From Eutreptiella sp. 'Long Island Sound 2002' (Eukaryota; Euglenozoa; Euglenophyceae; Eutreptiales; Eutreptiaceae): DNA of 64,000 nucleotides. The position numbers and the translations under genes were made by a program. The DNA is taken from assembly GCA_964036045.1 (NCBI GenBank), contig OZ038399.1:24732221-24796220 (forward strand), written 5' to 3'. This document shows, in pieces, positions 22,454 through 34,400 of this stretch. The notes under the pieces were generated by a model. That model was not told where the DNA came from and made no database searches. It was given only the letters and a program-made list of their open reading frames with translations. Numbering within the stretch: the stretch's first letter is position 1; every line of letters starts with the position of its first letter.

Positions 22454-25400
22454 CATATATATGGCCATTACGGTGTTCCTACGGTTAGGAAGCTGTGAAT
22501 CAGTGTGCTAGGGGCTACTGCAAGGCCCACACATGAACTACGAACTCATGGTTATTGCAGCGATGTAGGAGAGTAGGAATGTTGAACCTCGCAGTTTGAG
22601 CATGATTCGAATGGAAGCCTTGGTATGGCCATTATATGCCCCCCCCCCCCACCCCCACCACCGGCGGCACTTTTGTGGGGGTAGAGCTACCCCACCCCCT
22701 ATTTTTGGGGTGGGGAGTTCAAAAAAAGATGTTTCGGGGAAGGTTGGAACAATGGGAGAGCTGTATGAGGGCAAAATTATGAGAAAAATGGGATATGACA
22801 TCATTCTTGGTAGGATCTTACCAAGAGTGCCAAAAATAGGCGTTTTGCCCCTAAAAATAGCCCAACCCTACCCTTTAACCCCCTGTGCCAAGGGAATTAG
22901 GAACATCCCCTTTCTTTTCGTTCTTTTTCATCATCCATAGTCACTTTTAGGCACTTTTGGGGGTAAATAATGCACCATGTCACCAATATTGTCCCTAGGT
23001 TGCCTATTTTTAGCAGTCTGGTTAGGAGTTTGTCATCAATGATGTCATACCCTATTTTGAGCCCTTCCAAGCCCTTTGTAGGACACAAAACCCCACCCCT
23101 ACCCATCTCAACACCTTTCAAAACATGTTTTTTTGAGTTCCCCACCCCCAAAATAGGGGGGGTTGTCCTTACTTCCCCTTCAATACCCACCCGGTAGTGG
23201 GGCGGGGGGGGGGGGCAAAAGCATAATATTGCCATATATATATTCCAGGAGCATCAACAACCGCCCCCTTCTCCGTCTCTCCCCGGGCTCGAAGCGCTGG
23301 CCTGACTGCAAGCAAGCAACTTGTGATGAGCACATCAAAAGGGGGCGGGGGAGGTCTCAGCAGGGCCACAGAACAGGGGGCCGGATCGTTGATTCGCTCA
23401 CTATTTTAAGGACTTGTGGGGCATACTTTCGCATCTTCTCCGGCTCACCACCGCAGGCCTACAAACGATGCGACATGTAATTTGACATGTGTGGCAAATT
23501 TCAGTTGCAAGTTTTCTCACAACACTGTGACAATGGTAGGGCCCTGGCAAGCCCTCAAGCACCCCCTTGTTTGTCATGAGCAAACTTTGGCGATCTTACA
23601 TCATTTGTTCACCCTACGCCATCTATCATGATTCCTGGCTCGCCTGTTCAGTTTCCGTGTCACCGCCCTGGGGCTTGGCACGCCCCCTGCCCCCGCCTTT
23701 TTTTGGGTGCTGCGGATACCCTCTGGGGGGGGTGTGGATTTTCTTTCTGCGTTTTTGTGCTGGCCGCGTCTTGTGCCCACGTGCAATAACTCAGCGTTCC
23801 TTCGGGGGTGGATGGGCCCTTGAGAATTCACCCCCCCTCCCGTTGGGTGTGGCATGACATGAAATGCAGCATTCAGCTGTGTGGATAGGTGGGTGCGTTT
23901 GTGAACCCTCACCAGTACCTCCCTTGTCCTAACTTGGGCTTGTTCAAACACGGCGACCTCGTTTTTCTTCCAGTTTTGTTCCCTTTTTTTTTTTTTAACC
24001 ATCGTCTTTGCGGTTCCAATCCAACAGAGAGCGTGGTTTGTAGCTTTGTGCAGGCTGCAGGAAGGGTCAATATGGGTGCGGTGTGGCTGTCATTCCATGT
24101 GCTCTTGTGTTCTGGGGTGTATGCTGGGCTGTTGGACACTCTTTTGTAGTCGCGAAGGGGTAGGGCTGGTAGACCGCTGTGCCGGGGCCCCATGATGTGA
24201 GGGAGGTCAAGAGGGATGCAGCAAGGGGGCTGCCCCTGATTAAACATGTGGGGTGCAGTGGACAGACCAGGGTGCGGGGTGGTCCAGGTTAGCGGCGGGT
24301 GGGCGTGATCAGGGGGCATCCCGGGAAAGCCTCGGCTTGCCGGGGCTGCGGGGGTGTACCAGCCCCGTGGTACGTGCCACGGGGTAACACGGGCCTGTCC
24401 CAACACGGTGACCCCATGTTTCCGCACTTTTGCCCGGTGAACCAGAACCTGGCCCGTGTTAGGACAAGGGGGGACGCGGGGTAGGCCAATGGTCGGGTGG
24501 GTGGGACCCAGCCCCCCTGTAGCTATAAAAATGCTCTTTCACACTCTGCCAAAGGGTCGTTTTGCTATGGAACTGATTTGCACTCCGTGTGTGTTGTATC
24601 TTACAGTGAATTTTATTGTTTTTGTAAGTGACTTCTGAACACAGTTGTTTGCTATTGCAAGAATTGATCTTTGCTGTTTGTGCCCATGCCTTTGCAAAGC
24701 AAGGGCCGCCCCCGCCCCCTCCTTGTCCTTCTCATCTCCGGCCGTTGCCTCCAGAGGGATGCCCCATGGGGGCCGTGACCGCCCGGGGGCAGCCGTTCCA
24801 GGAGGAGCAGGCGGCCATGGCCTTCGATGGCATCAAAAGCACGAAGTGGCTCGATGACTACTGTTGCCCGACGACGTGGATCGAGATCACGTTCCCGGCG
24901 CCGGTCACGGTGCTGGAGTACACCGTGAGCTCTGCCAACGATTTCCCGGGGCGGGACCCCAAAGATTGGCAGCTGCTGGGGGATGGGGGTGTGGTCGACA
25001 CCCGGAGCGGCGTGGGGTTCACTGCGCGATTCCAGCCCAAGACCTTCAGCATCGGGACCCCGGCCGCGTACACGACGTACCGACTGTCGGTGCTCGCGGC
25101 CAATGACGGGGGGAACGTGCACCAGTTTTCAGAGCTGTCCTTCAAGTGCACAGGTGCTGCCAAGGGGCGTGGGGGCTGTGAGGTAATGCGTAAGGCCTGC
25201 GGAGTCTCTGGGCGGATGCTGGGCTGCAGCACCTTCCGTGAGGGGCTAGTCTGGTCCCGGCCCCTGGCGGATGGAAGCGATCCATGGGTGTTGCTGTTGC
25301 ACGACTTCCGGGGCTCTTTTCCAGCATCCGATCGAGCTGCGGCCGATTCAAGGGCTGGCACCGAAACCCGAAGGAGGTGAGTGCGTCTGGGGTTGGGTGG

Positions 25401-28400
25401 GCTGGCCGAATCCCTCGGACCGCCAGTGCCCGCCCGCCAACCCCTTCCGCGTGTGGACCCAACGCAGAGCAGTGAGAGAAGCTCCGTTGACACACCCTCC
25501 CGAGGGAGAGGAAGGGTGTGTGGGGAGGTCAGGATAGGCCAGACCGGTAGATCAAGGGCAGGTGGTGATAGGCCGATGGGCACGGTAAGTGGCGAGAGGC
25601 CAATAGGTGCCGCCAGCTTCAGACAGCAATCCACGCAGGCGTCATGCCAGACCCCCCCCCGCCCCGCTCCCCCTCCCTTCCGCCGACCCCCAGCACTGGT
25701 AAGCAACGACCCGGTGACAACACCGGGCGCTTGAACAGCGGAGAAGTTGACCATCACCGGCCAGCGGTATTGGCACACGTTTTGCCTCTTGTTGTTGAGG
25801 CGGTTTTGGCCCGCCAGACTGGCACGAAGGTGGCTTGCTGCCAAAGAGTGCAATGGGTTTCATTTTCTCCCATAACTCAGTGTCTTGATGGGTGTACTGG
25901 ATACGTACAACGGTAGAGCATTTGTCTCGGCAGTTTTTGACCTTTTTTTTTTTTTGCAATTCATCCTCATTTTGACCGCTGATTTCCTGCTCAATCTAAG
26001 ATTCACATGTCATAGTACCATCGACCAAAATTCAGGCAGAGGAAGTTGGCCAGTATGTGTTTGTCTTCGGGAGCAGGCTGCTGCTGGTGGGTTGTTAATT
26101 GTTTGTTGAACGTTGTTGAGTGTTGGTCGCTGAGTGTTGGCTGCTGATGCTCCATTGTTCGTTGCTGGCGGTTGATTGTTGAGTGTTGGTTGTTCGTTAT
26201 TGGTTGTTGGCTTTCTGTTGTTGGTGGTTGATTGTTGGTTGTTGCTCGCTGTTGCTGATGCCAGAAACGGAGTTCCAATCACATTGAGACGGGAGCATGA
26301 CTGGCAAGAGAGGAAACCCGTGAGAGGCAGCGGTGGTTTTCTCCGCAGTGGGCGAATGCGACCTCCAGTGGATGCGCCGTGCGCTTGTTCTGAAGACCTG
26401 TTGTATCACAGTGCTGTGTGTGGTATGCCCGTGTGATAAGCCGTGTACTGTTTTGGCTGTGTGCTGCGTGCCGAGTGCAGTGTTTTCTGCGCCGGTGAGT
26501 GACAAAACTTTCACAGTTGGGGCAATGGAAATTAGGCCTGCGCGGGGGGGTGTCTGGAAGAGGGGCTCTCGTGACAGGCCGCCATGAAAAGTCAGGTTCT
26601 GCTGGGAGCCACACCAGCCAGTCCTTGGCTACGGGGGGGGAGGGATAAATTCGTGCGGGTATTATTTCGCAGGGGAAATTTTTTTCGGAGGGGGAAAATC
26701 TTGCCATCGTTGCATATCCCAAAGCGTACACTGCCTCACTCACACACTGAAGTGCAGATTCCGCCATCAGGAAGTCTCGCCATCTTCCTTAGAGACGAAA
26801 GTTTCCCACGAAATTATCCCCCGCCGGAACTCTGTATGCCCACGTCCTATCCAAAACGGTGGCGGACCGACCCGGACCCAAAATTCACCAAAGGTGCAAA
26901 GGGCATTCCACGCTCTGCATTGAGTGCAGACAGCTTTTGACTGCGTTTGGCCTCTTTTGTGCTGATCTGTCAGAGGACCTTCGCCCCCAACAGGGCCCAG
27001 TCCCGCCAACAAAGGCAATGACCGCAGAGGCAGGCCTCACATGGCCTCAGAGGGCTGCTCCGCAAGAAAAGGCGGAAACAGCGGGTCCAGCGATGGCAGG
27101 ACATTCTTTGGATCGGATGATACCCACAGCACCGCAGGAGGATCCCCCGCCCATGAACGCCACCCCCCCGCCCAAGAAAACTCTGGGGATTGTTACATGC
27201 TTTCGTGGGCCGCACCCACGCATCTTGCCCTCCCGGCAGCGAAGTATTAGAAGGGCCGTACACCGCAGGAGGAGGGGGCGGAGGAGGGGGCGTAGCCCCC
27301 CCCCGGACGCCCCCCCCCCCCCCAGACCAAAGTGACCATTGTGGGAAAGAACGAGATTTAGCATCGGGAAAAACGTTTGGGCCATTTTTGGTATATGAAC
27401 TTGGGTCTGTAGTGAAACCTAGTAAATATTTTTTTTGGAAAAATATTTTTTTACTAGGTAACAGTTTACTAGGTTCACTAGTTTTTACTGGGTATTGGGA
27501 ACCTAGTGAAAAAAAAGTTTTTTTTTTTACTAGATTTCGGAACCTAGTAAAAAAAAAGTTTTTTTTTTTACTAGGTTTCGGAACCCAGTAAAAAAAAAGC
27601 GGCAGAGGTTATGTAGCCACCTTGCCCACTTGTGGGCCGCTTCTGATTCTGCCCCCCGCTCTGAAGCGGTGGGGACCCCCCAGGCGGCAGGGGTGATGTA
27701 GCCACCTTGCCCACTTGTGGGCCACCTCTGACTCTGCCCCCCGCTCTGAAGCGGTGGGGACCCCCCAGGCGGCAGGGGTGATGTAGCCACCTTGCCCACT
27801 TGTGGGCCACCTCTGACTCTGCCCCCCGCTCTGAAGCGGTGGGGACCCCCCAGTGTCCCCCCGGTGTCCCGTGTAGCACACCGGCAGAGTCAAGAGCTTT
27901 TTGTATGAAACTTCTTAGTTGGTACAAGTTGCACGGGCTGCGTGAGTTTCTGCAAGAGGTTTTGCCTCGAATGGGTGAACAATGGACCAAAGGCCGCGAA
28001 CAACTAGGGGGTAGAGCTATGCAGCCTGCTCCCTGTATGTGGCAAGAGGCCCAATGCATACTTCATGATGCAATCTTTTTCAATGATGGTGATGCAATCT
28101 TCTTCCATCAAGGTGTTGCATCACGAAAGCGGGGTGCCAACGGCAAGCCTGTCCGTGAGTACCCCCCCATTGATGGCATGCAAGTGGCCCAGTGGAAGAA
28201 AACCTTGGCCACCATATCTGACGGAGGTCGTGTCACATGGCCCCAATTTGTCGACTTCTTGAGGGTTCACCGTGTCACAGTTGAGGCTTGCACATGTGCC
28301 ACGTATTGCACATTAGGTGTTTGTGAGGGCTGTTTGTTGTGGCTTCTTGTGAAGGAACCCGGCTTCAAGGTGCCTTTGCGCTACTCCTGGAAGTTTGTTG

Positions 28401-31400
28401 GTTCCCGTCCTTTTAAGTTTGGTCGTGTGAGACGCACCGTTGTAACCCGCGTTGAAGCGCCTCATGTGCGTGCTCTGAAGTCACAAGGAGGCCCCAAAAA
28501 AAAGAAAGCCGCCAAGAGGAGCCAAGAATTGTCAAACTCCAATTCTGATTCAGATTCTAATTCCTCATCGGATGGTAGCTGTGACGGTGAGTCCCTGGCC
28601 CTTGCACCCCTTGTGAAGCGGGAATTGGACCGTGGAAGCAAGCGGTGGCATTCCATGCACCTGTACCGCCCTCCCTTCACTTGCGGGTAGTGCCATCGGA
28701 AAGTTTTCTTATGGTGTGTCTATTGCGAGGGGTGCATGTGGTGTTTGGAAGGTGAGGAGTGCGTTGCTTGCAAGTTTAAAGACAGAGATGAGTCGCGCTG
28801 GGTCTTGCAAAAGTGGGAGGAGGAGGTTGAGGTTGGGAAGATCTTGCATCCCACGCAATCCCATGCTGAAACTACCCCCTCCTCCCCGTGTGCTTTGACC
28901 CCCTCCCTCCCCACACCCGGATGGTGACAGCAGCCTCCCCGCGATTAAGTCCGCAATGCGTCTCCTACCAGCCCGCCTCTAGCCATGGAGGAATTGGATG
29001 ACCATCCCAATGCTCCGACGGAGACTGTCCCCCCACCCCCATGCTCTAATATCACCCCGCCGTCACAGACCGGAATGGTTATTACGAGGCCTGTTTGTGG
29101 AGATGACGTCTTGGCCGCAATGTGCCATGCCCTGACTAATGGCCCAGGCAGCCCTACTGCCCAATTGCAACATGTTGAGTCATTGCTCCGTGACGAATGG
29201 GAACGACCACTTGATGTGATCATTCCAAGTTCCGGGTCTCAACAATATATGCTGGAGGCACGCCATTTGAGGGATGTTTACTCAAAATCTTACGTCACAG
29301 ATGCTGCCGAGATTGTTGTGTATTACTGGTGGCTCGCTCGGACAACTTTGAATGCGGACTGGGATGTTATGGGTGTGGCGTGGGTTGTGCGTGACTCATT
29401 GTGGAATGGGTCATCTTTGCCGTTGGGTCGTAGGTCTGAGTCATGGGTGCTGCGTACTTTGAAAGCAGCGTCCATTGATATGACCTATGCGCCTCCCTTG
29501 CTTGCGGCGCAGATATATAATTTGCGCAATCAACATTGGGTGCTGCGCTTGTTGTTGGTTTCTCCAACACGCACTTTCTCGTGCCTCATGTTCGATCCGC
29601 TGTGTAACAAGCCGTACATAGTGGGTGCAAACACCGAGGAGTTGGCAACAGTGAACCTCATTGCTGAACGAGAGGGCATTGAGGCAAAGCCGCAGAAGAG
29701 GTGGGACAAGTTTTTGGGTGAGTTTGGCAGTGTAGCTTTTGCTATAGCCCCCCTCTACTCCACCTTCCTACATCTGGAAGACGGTGTGAGCAGCCATCCT
29801 GCCTGCCTTCTGATGCTACACGGTGTCCGGAAGAAAGGCCTTTCCCAGCAAATGTTTCGAGATCACTTCAGCCTTCCACACCACTTTCTCCGGGGGCGCA
29901 ACGTCATCCACCCGTGTCCAGGTCATCACCAAGCACAAGAGCAGCGGTACACAACCAATACACGGAATGCAGTGTGTCAACAATATGTTGAGCATATACC
30001 CGAAAAGTGAGGGGGGGGGGCAAATGTAGTGCGGGGAACACTATGTCTGGAACAATTTTGTAGGGGAGAATTGCGCCACACTTTGGTCAAGAATTTTTTG
30101 TTCCAGAGCATTACCCCAAAGATGCCTCTGGGAAATTGGAGTATGACAAAAATCTAATCAAAGAGTTGGAAGAAAAGACCACGGGCGTGCTTCGCAACAT
30201 GTGCAAGCACAACCCTCCCTCTGCACCACCCACATACAAAGATAAAAAGGCGGACCTCATCTACAAGCGCGTGTTTTGCGACTTCATATAAAGCACACGT
30301 GTGTGCACCTCATATATGTATATATATATTTATGATATAAAAGCTCCTTCTTTTCTTGAGCCTCATTTTGTTTCTTCTGACCTTGCAATACACGGTTTGG
30401 CCCGGGTGGGGCGCCACTTACACAAGTGGCCTGGAATAGACCAGGGGGCACCATGCCCTTAAACACAAATACCACCTACCGTTGACCCCCCCCCCCATAA
30501 ACTTGGTGTTTTTTGTTCAAATTCAAGTCCAAATTTGTCACTGCCTGGTAACCTAGTAAGGAAATTTTTTTAAAATTTTTGCTTTTTTTACCTAGTAAAA
30601 AAAATTGTTTTAAAAAAAATTTTAAAAAATTTTTTTTTACTAGGTTTTGCTACATTTTGCTAGTTTTTGCTACATTTTAATAGGTTTTGCTACGTGCATA
30701 CTAGGTTTCACCAAATGCCCCACGAACTTTTGGGTCCCATCCCCCCCCCTCCCCCCCCCCCTTCTCCTCCTTCCCTGCCTCCCCGAGGAGCCCCCCTTCC
30801 ACCACCACCCGCTTCATTTGTCCCTGGACAAGGGCGGTGAAGCAGCCTTGGCAGAGGCCGGAACAGGCCCAGTGTCTGTCCTGGCCCCAGGACTTTGTGC
30901 ACGAGGCCCTTGTTGCGGAGGGTGCGGGCCGGTAGGATCACTGCCGTTGGTCAGGGGGTGCCATAAGGACGCTCACCTTTTTTTTTTTTTACTATGGCAT
31001 CCACTCTCTGATGTTTGGTGGCTACCCACCAACCGCCATCGGTTACCCACCAACCGCCATCGGTTACCCACCAACCGCCATCGGTTACCCACCAACCGCC
31101 ATCGGTTACCCACCGGCATCGTAGGGCGTATTGGACACTCCGAGTTTTTTTTTCTTTTTTCATTACGGCACCCCCTGCCGTTGGTGCGTGCCGGCAGCTC
31201 CCAATTTCCATGTCGACAGGGCAGCCAACCATGTGCCCTGTGGGCACTCCCTCAGCGGTGGGGTACATTGGCGCGGCAGAATCCGTGTGGATGGCCTTCG
31301 ATAAGATCTTCAACTCCAAGTGGCTGGACCTCTCTCAGGTATGTGCCTTGGAACTACAGGAGCGGCAGACTTGGAGTGGAGGGGGATGGTGGGCGCTGCT

Positions 31401-34400
31401 GCGGAGTTGGACGCGAGGCATTTTCGCAGGGCAGGGGGTTTGGGCCGGGGCGAAGATTCCATCGCCTGCGTGAACAGAGGACTGGGGCAGACGTTCGTCC
31501 AAGAGCACTCAAACATCAGCAGATTGAAAGTGATATGTAGATCTCGCTGGGGCGGGAAGGCGAAGGCACGCGATATTTCCCTCAGTCAACGCTGCGCGTG
31601 CAGCATGTGCCGTGCAACGGCATGTGCAAACCGAGGCTGCAGACGAAGGGCAGGCCGATTGCGCCAGCAGTTGCACAACAGCATTTTGGGCCTTCGCAGT
31701 GGAACGTGCAGCTGCTTTGGCAGGGGCAAAATCCATTGGCATTTTGATGGCAATTGAAGTTCTGGAAGTCTCACGAAAATACCTCTTCGAAGTTTTGCCT
31801 GATCGAAGTAGGCACTGCTGCTGATGACAAGACCCACAGGGGGTGGGGGGGGAGTATTGCCGCCGATGCCAACCGCCGAGAGGGGGCAGTGCCAACCTAG
31901 AGCCCCTCCCCGTCCGGTGTGCACTCCGGGGGCATTTTCTGTAACAGGTCTCCCTTGGGCTTTTCCGTCGGATGGTGTTCTGGGGGCTCTGCGGTGGGCT
32001 CTCCGGCCCCCATTGTCTTTTCCACCGGACGTACTCATTTGCCTGTTTGCTGGGCTGAGCATCTACCGTTTGCCATATGGTTGTCCCACTGCTCGCAGCA
32101 TTGGCTGTTGCCCTACGGGGCGGGGGGGGGCTGCATTGAAGAGAAGAGGAGGGGAAGGGGGTCCACTTGAAGAGGGGGATAGGGAGGGGTCGATGGAGGG
32201 GTAATCGGACGCCACAGAACCCGCGGGGGCGGGGGTTGAGAAGAGGTCTTCTGTGCCGGATGCTACGTGAAGTGTGGAACTTGAGGTCCCTGGTTCAATT
32301 CGCAGTACACCGTTTCCCTGTGAGATTTCGATGTGTATGCTTACTCTTATGCCATGATCTGGAAATTTTGTACCAAATTCTGCCATGGTATTGAAGAATT
32401 CATGCCAAATTTTCACTGCACTAAATTTCGCCATTCCAAATTATGCCCATTCCAAATTCTCCCCCCCCCCCCCCCAATAGTAACCACCAGGCCCCCGTTC
32501 TGATAGTTGCCTCTTCCACTGATTGCGCTCAATCTTACTGCCCCTCACACCTCCCATGTCCTCCGCTGCTTCGCATCTTCACCTGCACGTCCATCACGCA
32601 CTCTCTCTCAGGCTGACGGCACCTCATGGATTCAGTACACGTTTGTGATCCCCACAACGGTGCTGCAGTACATGATCAGCACCGCCAATGACTTCGCCGA
32701 GCGAGATCCCGTGCAGTGGCAAATCCAGGGGGACAGCGGAGTGATCGACTCCCGCAGTGGCATCACATGGAGCTCTCGCTTCGAGGCCCAGTTCTTTGCC
32801 ATCGCGAGTCCGGGCTCATACACGACGTACCGCCTGTACATTCAGCAATGCGTTAACTTCGGCAACGTGCATGCCATCTCGGAGTTCCATCTCATTTGTG
32901 GGACGCACACGCCATCGCCCACCCAAACACCGTACCCAACTTCCACACCAAGCCAGACCGCAAGCCTGACCCTCAGCCAAACTTCGTCGGTGTCCGGTTC
33001 ACCATCCACATCCACATCTGCTTCCCCATCCACATCCCCGTCTAATTCCAAATCCATCTCCACCTCCGCAACGCCGTCCTCGTCTTGTACCGTGGCTTTA
33101 TCGGCGACGCCATCCCCTACCCGGTCCTCCACCTCCACCACGACCCTTTCTGTATCTTCAACCCCAACGCCCTCTCTGACAACATCCACAGCAGCATCTC
33201 CTTCTGTATCCCCTTCCATGACATCATCACCAAGCACGACCACTTCCCCGTCGGTGTCCCTATCTCCCACGTCATCTGGAACTGCAATTTCCTCACGCAC
33301 CCCCTCCCCAACACAAACAGCAACTCCGTCCTCATCCCCATGCGCGTCTCTATCTTTATCGCCATCCCCGCCCGCAACCACAGCAGCTACCCAAACCCTT
33401 TCTTCATCGTTATCTTCGTCCTGCACGCCAAGTTCGTCCCCCACGGCATCCTCTTCCTCGACCTTGACCTCATTGCACACCGCGTCCTCCTCTCCGACGC
33501 CACGTGCAACCTCATCCGCAACTTCATTGTCTTCCGTGTCCCCATCACCCTCTGTCTCCTCCTCTCCCTCCGTCACCACATCGCCATCACCAACGTCAAG
33601 TCCGTCTCCATCACCAACATGGGTTTCATCCGTATCGGCATCCAGATCCTCATCTCTGACGGTGACACCGTCCATTACGCCTCCGTCAACCTCAACCCCA
33701 CCCCCCAGCCAATATCATACCCCATCCTCATCCTCGTCACTGACTCCATCCCCCTCTCCACTTCCTTTCCCATCTCCGTCCACGACACCAACACCCATTC
33801 CATCACCATCCTGCACCACAACTTCGTCCCCATCCCCGACAGCAACCACAATGTCATCTGTAAACCCGTCCTCATCCATGTCTCCATCACCCTCCGTGTA
33901 TCCATCTCCCTCTGTCACCACATCGCCATCACCAACATCAAGTCGGTCTCCATCGCCAACCTCAGTTTCATCTTTTTCAGCATCCAGATCATTATCCCTG
34001 ACGGTGACACCACCCCTGACGCCATCTTCATCTCCCACCCCAACCTCAAGCCCATATGGTTCCCAATTTCCATCCTCGTCGCTGACACCATCCCCCTCTC
34101 CATTTCTTTTTCCATCTCCGTCCACGACACCAACACCGACTCCATCACCATCGCTGTCTTCGTTCCCATCACCTACAATAAGCAGAACTGCATCTCCATC
34201 CCCCTCTCAATTTCTTTTCCCGTCTCCGTCCACAACACCAACAACAACTCCACCACCATCGCCGTCTTCATCCTGCACCACGACTTCATCCCCGCCACAT
34301 ACAACAAGCAGACTTTCATCTGCAACTCCGTCCTCATCCATGTCTCTATCGCCATCTGTGTCTGCCACCGCATTGCCATCACCAACGTCAAGTCTGTCTC

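Larger units (their letters stand above)
27412..30711 (+). mobile_element. 3.3-kb DNA transposon with 13-bp TIRs nested in intron 5
   Basis: GTGAAACCTAGTA at 27412-27424 is the exact reverse complement of TACTAGGTTTCAC at 30699-30711. Inside each end lie AT-rich subterminal repeats of AACCTAGTAAAAAA (left, 27480-27595) and ttttttactaggtttt (right, 30545-30690), in opposite orientation. Three same-strand ORFs lie between (27905, 28985, 30043). No DDE transposase is recognised, so either ORF 1 is an unknown transposase or the copy is non-autonomous. No clear short target-site duplication is seen. The flanks tatgaacttgggtct and cacgaacttttgggtcc resemble each other and could be a diverged duplication. 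Confidence 0.7.

Noticed and set aside
26859-27335. 158-codon frame in intron 5
   Set aside because: It ends in Arg/Pro runs from a G/C-rich repeat shared with intron 8; no domain.
31015-31130. CRISPR-like array (21-bp units)
   Set aside because: The units are contiguous with no spacers; it is a eukaryotic minisatellite in an intron.
32250-32330. Possible tRNA gene (ggttcaattcg at 32291)
   Set aside because: No paired acceptor stem or A-box at a suitable distance.
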